Positions 45,315 through 56,142 of a stretch of 64,000 nt of DNA are shown piece by piece. Position 1 is the first letter of the stretch. Every line of letters starts with the position of its first letter. The translations under genes were made by a program, and so were the position numbers. Below the pieces are notes generated by a model. That model saw only the letters and a program-made list of their open reading frames with translations. It had not been told where the DNA came from and ran no database searches. This DNA is from Nelumbo lutea (taxonomy: Eukaryota > Streptophyta > Magnoliopsida > Proteales > Nelumbonaceae): NCBI GenBank assembly GCA_022828595.1, contig JAKGHH010000007.1:63600727-63664726 (forward strand). The letters are read 5' to 3'.

Positions 45315-45438
45315 CTCCTAATTGGATTAGGAGCTGATCCTGAAGGAGGGGGCGGCAGCCTAACAGATACACATCCTCTTTAGTGTTGAGAAACACAGAA
45401 GAAAGAATTAAGCAACCTTGCTGAATTCTTTCTTGCCA
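45315..45438 (+). repeat. Copia LTR scrap at the E/Tat junction
   Basis: About 120 bp matching 44170-44310 of the LTR, joined to the E protease by a CTCC overlap on the left and to Tat gag on the right. It is probably filler from break repair. Confidence 0.7.
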
Positions 45439-46111
45439 AAGTGGTTCACCCTGGAAAGAAAATTGACAATGGTTGCTCTATGGAACGTAAAGCAAGGACA
45501 AAGGAAGATCTTCTAGCCTACGCTATGAGGTTCCAAAAACTTACACACTCCATCTTCGAGAACATGCCACTAAGAAAAGTTTCATTGAACAGTGCATACA
45601 AGGCATGTGCCTTACCTACAGGATTGACATTTAAAACATCAAAGTCGATACCTTTAACCAGCTCTGGAGATGCACGGAGAGGACAATGCAAACCGTCAAG
45701 GGAACCTCTCCATACAACAGAAACGAGGCATATGCAGTTGATTGGAAGCCCAGAAACAATGGAGGAGTCAGACAGAGGCCATATCAGTGTCACAATGCCT
45801 CAAGAAGAAGGAGTGCCCCTCCCTCCTTCCCCTGCATAAGAGAGGAGGTTATATTGATACTAAAAAAGTTAGTTGAAGACAGGGCCATTAGCCTGCCGCC
45901 ACTTCCAGCAAGTGTGAACCTAAAGAAATACAAGCACGACAGAAGGTGGTGCAACTTCCATCAGACACCACACCATGACCTGATGGACTATTTCACCCCC
46001 AGAAGGCTATTTGTACAAAAGGTAAAGCTGGACCAGTTCATCAAAAAGGACCCAACACGTGTGGAAACTGACCCTCAACCAGCCCATACCCAGGGGGAAG
46101 CATCAATGTAG
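45439..46111 (+). pseudogene. gag of Tat-type element
   Basis: Two overlapping open frames, 45441-45839 and 45686-46111, joined by a frameshift near 45690. The first holds RFQKLTHSIFENMPLRK and the second the PPSFPCIREEVILILKKL, NLKKYKHDRRWCNFHQTPHH and FVQKVKLDQFIKKDP blocks. The C-N-F-H...H pattern is the remains of the CxFHxxxGHDTxxC zinc motif of Tat Gag, with the last Cys lost. The 5' end of gag is missing. Confidence 0.72.
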
Positions 46112-46980
46112 TCAATGTAGCCAGTCAGTACCAGTCTGATGCCTTGATAGAGAAACTAGAGCAGAGTGAGGAGCTACAACAATTGTTCACCAAACAAGGA
46201 GCCAACACAACAATGCAGAAACTAGCTATCAAAGAATTGGCAGAAGTTTTATGGTACCCACTACAACCCTATAGTCGTGATAGCAGTAGTGTGGAATTCA
46301 CAGCAGAAGATATGTTGGCCACTGACCCCACTGTAACAAACCCCTATACATCATGGCAAAAAGAGGGGGTTTCAAACATGAGAAGATCGATGGTTGACCC
46401 AGGAAGCTCTATCAATCTTATTTCCATCCACATGCTGTAATTGATGAACATCCGAAAGGAAGACATCAAGGGATTATCACTAGAAAGTGATAGACTTCAA
46501 CAGGAATCCATCCTTCATGGAAGGATCCATCGATCTGTAGGTAGCGATAGGCCCATTCAGCATCACGAAGGAGTTCTAGGTAATCCCAGGGAGGACTTCT
46601 TACCACATTCTCTTGGGACGCCCAATAACACACGACCTAGCCCTTATCCCATCGACATAACATCAGTGCATTAAAGCCATGTACCGGGGGTGATCAATCA
46701 ATAAGGGATCCCAGCCACCAGGGCCCCCTTTGACAAGTTAGAGACACACCTACAAGATGCCATTTACTTTACAGAGTTGGCGGATGACGGTGAGACGAGG
46801 ATAGCCAAGGTCGAAGGAACAAAGTTGCCTCATCTGCTAGAGAGCAATCCTGCAGGAATCGCCGAACGCAGGAAGAGAAGAAGATGCATCTAGATGATGG
46901 GGAGCGACGGGAAAGACTACTACACCATCGTCAAGGAACACGAGGATGACGAACCACCCGCAGCCAAGAAGGAGATAGAA
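46112..46980 (+). pseudogene. Protease region of Tat-type element
   Basis: The open frame 46144-46440 contains SVEFTAEDMLATDP and the aspartic protease motif MVDPGSSINLISIHML near 46389-46437, stopped by TAA at 46438. The DPGSS form of the active site is common in gypsy copies of this kind. 46441-46674 encodes the following DIKGLSLES part with frame slips. 46680-46980 is a low-similarity linker with the CLMMGSDGKDYYT- and EHEDDE-like stretch. Confidence 0.7.
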
Positions 46981-47600
46981 TGGATTTTTGAAGGTGGGTT
47001 TTATCAAACCAATAGCACACCTTAGTGGCTAGCCAACGTAGTTCCATTAAAGAAGAAGAACGGACAACTAAGGTTAGTGCTCTCCCACCCAGTTTTTTAG
47101 CGATAGTATATCACCCAAATACTAACCTCACCTTATCGCAGATGTTGTGTCGACTTTAGGGACCAAAACAAGGCTTGCCCAAAGGACGAATTCCCTCTAC
47201 CCAACATGGAGGTGTTGATAGACTCCACTGCAGGACATGAGCTCTTCTCCTTCTTAGATGCCTACAGTGGATACAACCAGATATTTATGGATCCTGTAGA
47301 CACACCCACACAGCCTTTAGGACATTGATAGGGAATTTCTACTACAAGATGATGCCTTTTGGCCTGAAGAATGTAGGGACAACATACCAAAGAGCGATGA
47401 TGAGCATCTTCCATGATATGATACACAAAGAATTCAAATGCTATGTGGATGACATAGTTGTCAAAGCAAAGAAGAAGGAGGATCATTCTAAGGTTTTAAG
47501 GAAAGTCTTCACCCGATGTAGGGAATTCAATCTGAGGTTAAACCCACTAAAATGTGCATTCGGCTGCAGTAAAGGAAATTCTTAGGCTACAGACTAGATC
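46981..47600 (+). pseudogene. Reverse transcriptase of Tat-type element
   Basis: VVPLKKKNGQL near 47037 is followed by a 69-bp interruption (47073-47141), then VDFRDQNKACPKDEFPLPN (47151 on), SFLDAYSGYNQI with the first catalytic Asp near 47257, a frameshift near 47300, then the open frame 47325-47585 with YYKMMPFGLKN and the CYVDDIVV active site near 47440-47463. The order and spacing match Ty3-gypsy RT. Confidence 0.83.
47073..47141 (+). other. Candidate GT-AG intron in Tat RT
   Basis: A 69-bp segment starting GTTAGT and ending TCGCAG interrupts the RT exactly between the NGQLR and CVDFRD motifs, which are adjacent in other gypsy RTs. TACTAAC, a perfect branch-site consensus, lies at 47120-47126, 15 bases before the AG. 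Read through, it contains two TAG stops in frame; removed, the frame and motif spacing are exact. Tat/Ogre elements are known to carry spliced introns, though usually near the protease-RT join. Confidence 0.6.
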
Positions 47601-48240
47601 AGACAGGGATACACCCAGATGAGAGCAAAGTCAAAGCCATCCTAGACCTCCTGCCTCCAACCAATGAGTCTCAGTTAAAATTTTCTTAGGAAAGATTTCA
47701 TACCTAAGGCGATTCATCCTTGGCCTCGCACATGCAACGCTGCCACTCATGAAGCTAATCAAGACGTCTGCTGAGTTTAAATGGACCCAAGAGCACCAAC
47801 ATACATTTGACCAATTGAAAGCAACATTGGCTAGGGCAACAACCATGTCACCGCCCAAAGACGGGTGAGAATTCAGAATATATATCGCAATAGGGTTAGA
47901 GGCCATAGGATGCTTACTGGCACATGGAGGACGATGATAGAGTGGAACCCCAATATATTATGCTAGTAGAACCCTTGAACCAGATGAGAAAAACTATTCC
48001 CACATGGAGCAGCAATGTCTAGTGCTGGTCTTTGCCACATAGAAATTCAGGCACTACATCCTAGGACAAAAGGAGAGGCTCATCGCATGGAATGACCCAA
48101 TCAAGTTCTTCATGGATAGACCTCCCCTTTCTGGCAGACTCGTCAAGTGGATGATGCAACTCAACGAGTACACGATATAGTATCTGACCAAGGGCCATCA
48201 AGTGCCAAGTAGCGGCAGATATATTGGCTGCTTCCCCTCA
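47601..48240 (+). pseudogene. First RNase H of Tat-type element
   Basis: After the RT thumb the sequence encodes KTSAEFKWTQEHQHTFDQLKATL near 47763, RIYIAIGLEAIGCLLA near 47877 (first acidic residue of RNase H lost or displaced), YYASRTLEPDEKNYSHMEQQCLVLVF near 47957 with the Glu site, and HYILGQKERLIAWNDPIKFF near 48053. Several TAG/TGA stops in tryptophan and glutamine codons. This is the usual Ty3-gypsy RNase H that degrades RNA in the hybrid. Confidence 0.78.
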
Positions 48241-48970
48241 AACATTGACTTTCCCATACCGGATGAAGTACTCGGAGACACGCCCATGATCTTCGTGGTT
48301 GAAAGCAATGAGTGGGTCTTGACCTTCGACAGGAGTAGCACTAGCACCTCAAGTTGGTGTTGGGGTAACCCTAACCTCGCCCGATAGACAATATGTCCGC
48401 TTACTCATTCAAACTCCAGTTCCCCTATTCACAACAACATAGGAAGTATGAGGCCCTAGTCCTCGGTCTTATGAAAGCAATAGAAGCAAGCGCAAAAAAA
48501 GATAATAGGTGAATTGGTGATGCTAAATCTACTGATTGAGTAGCTTGACAGAAGTACAACAGTAAAAGAGGTGACTATCCTGCCATATAGCAACCCTGAT
48601 CCAGAGGTTAGTCCACGACCTGGATGTAGACTTCAAAACACCAAAATAGAGCAAAAAAAAAGTTCGTTGATGCACTGGCCACTCTCGGCGTCCAAGATAA
48701 AGCTAGCACGAAGCCAATAGAATATCACCATCCAGTCTGTCGATAAACAATCAATCTTCACCCTAAGGATTGGGTAGAAGAGAAGCATGAAATAACACCG
48801 GATGATTGGAGGTACAAAATAATCCAAAAGCTAAAATGTCAGACAATAGGGACACAAGATATCAAGTTTATCGCAAAATTTCATCTTGTGAATGAGGTAC
48901 TGTACCATAGAGAGTCAGACGGAGCAAGGAAGAGATGCCTAAGGAAATCAGAGGCTGAAGCAATGCTGAA
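48241..48970 (+). pseudogene. Second (aRNH-type) RNase H and connector of Tat-type element
   Basis: WVLTFDRSSTSTSSW near 48314 followed, after a frameshift near 48375, by SAYSFKLQFPYSQQH and KYEALVLGLMKAIEA near 48448-48490 matches the second RNase H domain peculiar to Tat-lineage elements. After about 48500 the connector continues (FVDALATLGVQDKAS near 48661, EVLYHRESDGARKRCLRKSEAEAMLN near 48895-48970). The Athila LTR interrupts it there. Confidence 0.75.
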
Positions 48971-50509
48971 TGGTGGGTGCCAAACCCAACCAAAGATAAA
49001 TAGTCTTGCTCTAGGTTAATAATTTGCAGATAGTGATGAGCAAGGTCGTTCTCCACAGGGATTGGGTGGATTTATTTTCAAGTAGATGGATTAATGGGGG
49101 TTGCAATGCTAACAAATATAAGAAAATTGCAGAAAATAACAGACACCATTGATTTACTCGATGGGAGATGGCTTCCGGTTGAAGGGACAAGTTCAGCTTT
49201 GATTCGTTAGCATTGATCCTTGATGCAAAGGTAGATTCATATGCTTATGAATAAATTGGTTATAGCTATTAACAAGCTCTAACAGCCAGCCTCTACTCTT
49301 ATTATTCAACAACCAAAACAAGCTTTTTGATTCCTTCCCTTATTAATAGGCAGTCCTAAACAAGCTCTTAGAATTTAACCTATTAATAGCATTAAGAGGG
49401 GAGAGACCCAATTCTGGTCAGCGATCTCACAAGCTCGGATCGTTTAAACCAGATCAAATATTTTCCTAACATAGATCGAAAACTTTTTTTGCAATCAATT
49501 TATGTTAGTTGCCACCATGATCGAGCCCACCAATCATATACGAAACTGGAGGTTCAATCGGCCATGGATTATTTCCATTGAATGAGCAAGGGGTCCTTCT
49601 TTCTTAATCAACAAAAATAATCCTCACAGTTAGTTCACATAAAACATATGAATACCCTTAAACAATGAACTGAAATAAAAATCAATTAGATCTCACAATG
49701 CTTAAAAAATCAAGTTTTCCCTAACCCTTAAATCAGAAATAAAAACTTACAGACACTTCATGATGTAAACGCCGCTTCTAGATGAGAAAGGGGGGCGAAC
49801 TCTTGCTTCTTCCTCCTTGGTTGCTGATTTCCCTCTCTGAAACACTGAAGCTCTTGGAGGAATTGATGCCTTGGGTGCTGGCCGCCCCCCCTTTATATAG
49901 ATTTGGTGAGAGGGCTGCTCTCCAACTACCTTAAGTTGATTATCCGTAAACTGGAAAGTCCTAGTCTAATTTGAACTTATCCTATCTAACTCTTATCTCT
50001 TATCTTTATAGGATTACAATTTGAGAATTTAAATCTGGTAAAACTCTTTTATTGAGATTACATTCAACTTCTATTCTAATGGGACTCTTGGATCTTGAAT
50101 TCGAACTGGGCTTCTTTAACAATTCGGACTTGCTTCAAGACTCTTTGCGAAATGGGCTTCAGCTTGTGAAATGGGCCTTGCTGCGAAATTGCTCTGACTT
50201 TGGGCCCGAATTCGTCTTCGATACGAACCGATTCTGCCAAAACCCAAAACATAAAAATCGTGGGCCTTTTTCTTAACTTTCCAGTGCTTCTTGAAATATC
50301 CAAATCGGAGTCCGGAATTGAGAGTTAGGCCCACATCACTGATCGGTGCCGAAATTGTGCAAAATCATCCGATTAGCCTTGTTTTCTTCCAATCGCCTTC
50401 TTGCTTGCCCTGAATCGAAATACAAGAGTAATGAGTCCAATTAGGTACCAATTAAGTGTAAAATACTGAATATTGAGGGATAAACATATGACAAATTTTA
50501 TTCTTATCA
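48971..50509 (-). repeat. Athila 3' LTR
   Basis: Plus-strand left end TGGTGGGTGC, right end CTTATCA. TATATAAAG on the minus strand at 49899-49891. Shares blocks with the solo LTR at 25693-27098. The left boundary is inferred from where Tat coding similarity ends. Confidence 0.7.
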
Positions 50510-50524
50510 AATTCCCCCTCACTT
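50510..50524 (-). other. Athila polypurine tract
   Basis: Minus-strand AAGTGAGGGGGAATT directly before the LTR. Confidence 0.78.
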
Positions 50525-50796
50525 AAACCTTGCCCGTCCTCGGGCAAGTCAAAATTCAAGTAAAAATAGAACAAAAACAAACTAGCTATCCTACCAATTT
50601 TTAAACTCAACTCTCCTTCGTCTTTCTCTACAAATATTCTAGGTTAATTATTGTGAATCGTTAAATCAACACAACCGAGTCATACATGACTCATTCATCA
50701 GTCAATCCAATTTTTGCTACTGCAAACCAAGTAGTAAATCAGGGAAAACCTTTTTATCTTCTCTCTCTTTTATTTTCTTTTTCTCTCTTCTAAAGA

Positions 50797-50971
50797 AGCG
50801 AGTGCATTTTATGCTCCATCTCACTTTTGGATTACTTGGTCAGTAGGTGCATTTTATGCTCCATCCTACTATTTGATTTACTAGATAGTAAGTGCATTTT
50901 ATGCTTCGTCCTACTATCAAATGACTTGGTTGGTAGGTGCATTTTATGTTCCATCCTACCAATTGTGGCAA
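50797..50971 (-). repeat. Four-copy 45-bp hairpin tandem repeat in second Athila
   Basis: TGCATTTTATG recurs at 50803, 50848, 50893 and 50938, exactly 45 bp apart, same fold as the array at 28420-28594 (GTAGG/CCTAC outer stem, GCAT/ATGC inner stem, TTT loop). A pyrimidine tract lies alongside at 50755-50790. Confidence 0.9.
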
Positions 50972-51146
50972 TGGTGAAGTATTTGCCCTATTTAAAACGG
51001 TTAAAGCATGTACTCCCCCCCCCCCACACTTAAGACTTAATAAAAGGTGGAAACTAAAAGGAAAACAAGTGGAGAGAGAAAAAAAGAAAAGGAACAAACT
51101 TCCCTGATGCGGTGGAAGGTGGGTGGGGAGACAGAGTTTCATGCCC
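50972..51146 (-). other. Athila 3' untranslated region
   Basis: Contains a run of about 10 C at 51017-51026 and an A/G-rich stretch (51055-51100 on the plus strand). No gene seen. Matches 28841-28960 of the first Athila. Confidence 0.6.
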
Positions 51147-52140
51147 TTACTCTGCATAGGTCAGACTTTCGAGGGGTACTTCTTCCACATTGTATACCTG
51201 AAATCCTTCATAGTAGGGTTTTAGACGGTGCCCATTTACCTTGAACCTTTTGTCTGTGGTCAAACTCTGAATCTCAACTGCTTCATAAGGTAAGATGTTA
51301 GTAACAGTGAAAGGTCCAACCCACCAAGATCGCAACTTACTGGGAAAGAGTTTAAGCCTAGAATGGAAAAGAAGAACTGTCTGGCCAACTGCAAAATCTT
51401 TCATTGAGATCGTCTTGTCATAGAAGGCTTTTATCTTTTCCTTGTAGATTCGAGAGCTCTCATAAGCGTCATTGCGGATCTCTTCTAGTTCTTGTAGCTG
51501 CAACTTCCTCTGTTCTCCTGCCTCATCCATGCACATGTTGCATTGTTTGACCGCCCAGTATTTTTTATGTTCCAATTCCACAGGGAGATGACATGTCTTG
51601 CAGAATACCAAACGGTAGGGAGACATACCTATAGGAGTTTTATAGGCTATTCGGTAGGCCCATAGTGCATCATTGAGTCTCAGACTCCAATTCTTCCTTC
51701 TAGGGTCAACTGTTTTTTCAAGTATGGATTTTATCTCCCTGTTGGACACTTCGGCTTGTCCACTTGTTTGTGGGTGGTATGCAGTGGAAATTCGATGGGT
51801 GATATTGTATTTCTTGAATAGAGCTTCCACCACTCGGTTGCAGAAGTGAGTGCCTCGGCCACTTATTATCGCCCTGGGCATTCTGAACCTGGAGAAAATG
51901 TGAGACTTGACAAAATCTACAACAACCTTAGCATGATCAGTCTGGGTAGCTTTAGCTTCTATCCATTTCGAAACATAGTCTACAACTAGTAGGATGTAAA
52001 CATTACCGAAAGAGGAAGGGAATGGGCCCATGAAATCTATACCCCATACATCAAATATTTCACATTACAGTATAGGGGTAAGTGGCATTTGATCCTTATG
52101 GCTTAAATTTCCTGTCTTTTGGCATTTTCATAGGCCTTGC
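51147..52140 (-). pseudogene. Athila integrase, C-terminal 294 codons open
   Basis: The minus-strand frame 52031-51147 is open for 294 codons: [20 protein letters not shown] holds the first catalytic Asp (VVDYVSKW), the second site reads [11 protein letters not shown] with Asp changed to Gly, and the Glu lies in [12 protein letters not shown]. The C-terminal part has the [20 protein letters not shown] (GPY/F-type) module ending WWVGPFTV. Upstream, in the same frame across a TAA at about 52070, the tail of the zinc domain (NLSHKDQMPLTPIL, VWGIDF) continues to about 52140. Length and order fit Athila integrase. The Asp-to-Gly change should abolish strand transfer. Confidence 0.87.
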
Positions 52141-52348
52141 AGAACATATCTCTGGATCAGGTATAATCACTCTCTTTCTCTTTTGGTTCAAATCTAGTCT
52201 GGTTTTGGTTCAAGTAGGATCCTTGAATATGATTCTAAAATCAGGGAATACGATTCCCAGTTGGAAGGAAGGTAGGAAATTTTGAAATTCGCCCACCCAT
52301 TCCGCAACAGTTTTGGCTTCTGTACGATGGATCCTACCATCCCTTTCA
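52141..52348 (+). repeat. Copia LTR 3'-end fragment (5' LTR of I)
   Basis: The last 200 bp or so of the family LTR, ending CCCTTTCA before the primer site. Confidence 0.78.
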
Positions 52349-52390
52349 GTAGTATCAGAGCCACAGGTTCGAATCTTGAACCAAAAGATC

Positions 52391-52620
52391 AGATCTGAAC
52401 CTGTGCAATTCGGTAGAAGTTGTTCTATCCGGTATTGTGTAGTTTGTTGTTTTGTTTCAAGAAACTATTTCTTGTTGAGGGTGATTGATCTGAAATTAAT
52501 TTTTGTTAAATGTGAATCTATTTAGAACTGGGTCTGAACCTGTGCAATTCGGTAGAACTGGGTGATATTGTATTTCTTGTTTAGGGTGATTGATCTGAAC
52601 CTGTGCAATTCGGTAGAACT
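52391..52620 (+). repeat. Triplicated 25-bp leader segment at a deletion junction
   Basis: TCTGAACCTGTGCAATTCGG with GTAGAA following occurs at about 52394, 52533 and 52595. GGGTGAT-containing and GAACTGGGT pieces are also repeated between them. The first copy is in normal leader context; the other two sit at the junction to RT. Looks like templated filler. Confidence 0.85.
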
Positions 52621-53494
52621 GGGTCTTCAACTCTATAGAGATAGATCAAAGTGGATAATTGGATTATCCCAGGCTGCTTACATTAACAAAATTGTCAAAA
52701 GATACAGCATGGAGAACTCCAAGAAAGGAAACGTTCCTTTCAGGCACAAAGTCACTCTCTCCAAGAAGATGTCTCCCAAGACTTCTGAGGAGATTGAGAG
52801 CATGATAGATGTTCCCTATGCCTCCACTGTAAGGAGCGTCATGTATGCCATGCTGTGCACTCGCTCGGACATTGCTCAGGCGGTGAGTGTGGTAAGCAGA
52901 TTCTAGGCAAACCCAGGGCAGGAGCATTGGACTGCTGTGAAGAACATACTCAAATACCTTCGAAGGACAAAAGAGTTTTCTCTAGTATTAGATGGTAGTT
53001 CACTGCAAGTTCTAGGGTATACCGATGCCGATTTCCAGTCGGATCCAGATGATAGAAAGTCTACATCTGGGTATGTTTTCACGATAGGATCATGTGTTGT
53101 TTGCTGGAAAAGCAACAAATAGGGGTCCACTGCAGATTTCACAACCGAGGCCGAGTACATTGCCGCAAGTGAAGTTGCCAAGGAAGCCGTGTGGCTGAAG
53201 AATTTCATAAACGAATTGGGAGTGATTCCGTCTAGCACATCACCCATCCCGTTGTTGTGTGACAACAATGGAGCGATCGCCCAGGCTAAAGAGCCTCGGG
53301 CTCACTCGAAGTCAAAGCACATTGAGAGGAAGTATCATGTACTGTGGGAGATCGTTGGTAGAGGGGACGTCCTAATTCAGATGGTAGCATCAGCGGACAA
53401 TGTGGAAGACCCATTGACTAAGCCACTGACACAGAAGGTGTTTGAGAAACACATGGAAAGCATAGGACTCCGGCTTGTACCGAATTGGACCTAA
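52621..53494 (+). pseudogene. RNase H (with RT end) of copia I
   Basis: Two long open pieces, 52562-52906 and 53189-53494, with 52937-53122 between, all in one frame interrupted by TAG at about 52904 (CAG) and TAG near 53120 (CAG). Motifs: [61 protein letters not shown] with the first Asp, TTEAEYIAASE with the Glu, IERKYHV, and PLTKPLTQKVFEKH then the terminal stop at 53494. It is the best preserved copia RNase H in the window. Confidence 0.87.
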
Positions 53495-53508
53495 GTGCAA
53501 GTGGGAGC
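53495..53508 (+). other. Polypurine tract of element I
   Basis: GTGCAAGTGGGAGC directly before the LTR. Confidence 0.8.
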
Positions 53509-55461
53509 TGTTAGACAGTTTTTGTATGCCCTTAGCTTCAATCAATTTTGATGTACTTGTTATTTAGTGGAAATAAATAAAGTGCATGTTTGATTCTTGT
53601 TGTTTGGTATAATTCTGTGTAAGACCCTAAAACTAGACACTTATAGAGACTCGTGTTAGTTTTAAATGTTCAAAGCCATTGGATAAGTCTGGGGAGATTC
53701 ATCCTGCCAAGGCTGATACTGGTGTGCCACCAAGTGTTGGGATGGCCTCTCTTGGCCACCAGGGTAAGACCCAAGGCACTTGTAGTATCGGATTATTCGA
53801 ATCCTTGAACCGGACCAGATTTCCAGTACTGCCCTAGACCTTGGAGATAGATGGGCAAAACTGGAAAGTTACACCTGACCCCTAGACTCGATTATGACAC
53901 TTAACTAGGTGTCGGATCAGGCTATCTTTGATATGCCAATTAGTGAGATCCTTAACGGGGATCAAAACCTGGGTATGTTGGGGCAGATTGAGAATTCATC
54001 TGAGTGGGTGATCATAGTGACCAGAATCAGCCACTTTGTCGGACAAAGGGTAATGATCGGGAATGCACATCTCTCTGATGGAAACCAAACTGCCGGCAGT
54101 TGATTTCAATCGTTGGAATTTTGTTTTGCAAAATTAACATACATATTTATATGTACGGTTTTCAAAATATTTGGAAATGGTTTAATTCCCGGGATCCATG
54201 TGAGAGGGGAGTGCGGCACTGTTCCTTGTAGCCGAGGGAGAGGTCCTCCTCTTGTCGGGCAGTGCTTGATCATTAAGGGCTGAGAGGTTAAGTGTAAGAA
54301 CATTTAGGATAATACCTGATGGCTAATCTTGCAGTCCTGCCCACAGTCCCTGGGTTTTTATAAGATGGCTTGGCCGGGGACCACTTAATGTAAGTGTTGG
54401 GCCCATAGGGTCCATATGATGGACTCAGGGGTTCATTGAGTTTTTTAGTGAATTGCGCTGGGCCTTGTATTAAGGCTAGGCCGACCCATGTGGCTGGTGT
54501 GTAGATCAATGCTTGGGTCCCACGCCATACAAAGAAGCCCAACTAGGCAGCAGATTGGAAAGTAATTAGACACTGAACACTTAATGGGCCAAAAGCCATT
54601 TCGAATGGGCTGATATGATCACCCATCCATGGGGCAAAATTTGAGATTGAAGTTAGTAAAAGGATTGGGCCTTTAGCCTTATCCACTCTTAGAGACCAAA
54701 TTCAAATTAGATTTGAATCTGGTAACCTCCTGATAAGATCAGGAGTAACCTAACTCTATCTGCAGATAGGATTAAGATAATCCCCTATCCAAATACTGAT
54801 TTGGATTGGGATGACTCCTGATTTAGGAGGTTTCTTAATCAAGAAGAAAGGAGGAGAAAAACTACCCAATAGAGAGAGAAACACAACAGATTTTTGAACC
54901 AAGAAAAATTGCAAGAAAGGTTCCTGCGAATTGAGATCAGATCTCATACTCTCCAGAAAAAGAGAAAAGCAGTTCAGCCTTTTTTTGTTTTTGGAGTTCT
55001 CCTCCTGCCGCCGCCATCTGCCTTTGCAAGATTAGATCTTTGCAGAAAAGAAAGTCAAGAAATCTGTTCTTGACATCAGTCTTGCAAGAAAGACTGAAAA
55101 GGATTCAGTGTTTAGTACTTCCAGAGGATTCTTGTGAAGGAATCCAGTGTGTAGACGCACCCTGCTGGTTCTGTTCCATCCACAGCTGTGTCATCTTCAG
55201 TAGGAACGAATCTTGGTGCATTCTTTGGGCGTGAACACCAACTTTGGGAGATACTGCTTCTCCGGATCAGGTATATTCCTCCCATTTAATTTTGGTACAG
55301 ATTTGGTTTGATTATGGATCAAGTAGGATCCTTGAATATTGTATTCTAAATTTAGGGAATATGATTCCCAGTTGGGAGAAGGTAGACAAATTTTTTGAAA
55401 TTCGCCCACCCATTCCGCAACCTTTATGGCAATCCATTAGATGGATCCTACCATTCTTTCA
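53509..55461 (+). repeat. Copia LTR (3' LTR of I), complete
   Basis: TGTTAGACAG to TCTTTCA, 1953 bp; closest by eye to the solo LTR at 3376-5327 (shared ACTTTAGGAT and AAGAAAGGAGG features). No clear TATA box. The base after it (ATAAGCACTTGG) is mid-leader sequence of another copy, so this LTR is inserted in the leader of J. Confidence 0.87.
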
Positions 55462-56142
55462 ATAAGCACTTGGCCCATGATGTTTCGTTAGTGGCTCTTG
55501 CACACACCATGGCTGAAATGAACATCATTGCCATGGTGTCTTATACGGTCATTGGATGACCCTTCTTTTCGTGGTGGGCCGCACCAACCCTGAAAAGGGA
55601 TGCATGCGGAAACCCTAGCCGATTTAGGCCCATCATAAATTTGACTTTATGAAAGTCAGTGGGAACCACTTTGGTTTGACCTAAATTAGAACTAGCGCAT
55701 AATTTTGTTCCCTTCGGTAATATGAGTATATGTAATAGGGAGATCCATATGATGGACTCTCTAAATGCGTTCCATCATTAGCACGATGATGGGTCCTTCA
55801 ATAATGAGGAAATACACCATAAAATTGGGCTATCCATTTGCTGTTGGGTCTGTCAGAGTGTTTCATAAGATGATAGGGGCATCATAGACCAATGTGGGAG
55901 GGGCTTCACCAAAAAATGGGAACTCTCTCACAGTACCTTGGTGTAACCTGAATATGATGGGTAAGCACTCACTGGACAGAAAGGTTTTCTTGAAAATGGC
56001 TCTGAACCTTGTCTGGCAGAGGCCAAAGGGAAACTCATATGATGAGTGGATGCGATCTATCACAGAAAGGTGGTGGGTTATGTAGCTGAAACAGTTGGCT
56101 CCATGCACCCTATGTGATTTCCCACATTTCGTCGTCTTCGTC
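55462..56142 (+). other. Leader of J (distal half)
   Basis: Colinear with 38200-38880, including the hairpin at 55642-55658, then joined by deletion to the middle of gag at about 56142. Confidence 0.75.

Larger units (their letters stand above)
45439..48970 (+). mobile_element. Tat-lineage Ty3-gypsy element, truncated both ends
   Basis: Domain order gag-PR-RT-RNase H-second RNase H, as in Tat/Ogre-type gypsy elements. No LTR or integrase core is present. It breaks into an Athila LTR at 48970, within the EAEAMLN motif that normally precedes the integrase zinc domain. It carries a candidate intron in RT. Confidence 0.82.
48971..52140 (-). mobile_element. Second Athila-type element, truncated
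   Basis: On the minus strand: integrase zinc-domain tail and integrase (52140-51147), 3' untranslated region with the 45-bp hairpin array (50971-50797), polypurine tract and 3' LTR (50509-48971). The 5' half (5' LTR, gag, PR, RT, RNase H) is lost at about 52140, where copia LTR sequence begins. Confidence 0.83.
52141..55461 (+). mobile_element. Ty1-copia element I, internally deleted
   Basis: LTR 3' end (52141-52348), primer site TAGTATCAGAGCCA (52350-52363), about 170 bp of leader, a filler-like repeat zone, then RT end and RNase H (52621-53494), polypurine tract (53495-53508) and complete 3' LTR (53509-55461). Gag, protease, integrase and most of RT are deleted. Confidence 0.82.

Noticed and set aside
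45441..45839. Possible host gene with a proline-rich C-terminus
   Set aside because: Continues into Tat gag zinc-motif, protease and RT sequence; it is element gag with a frameshift.
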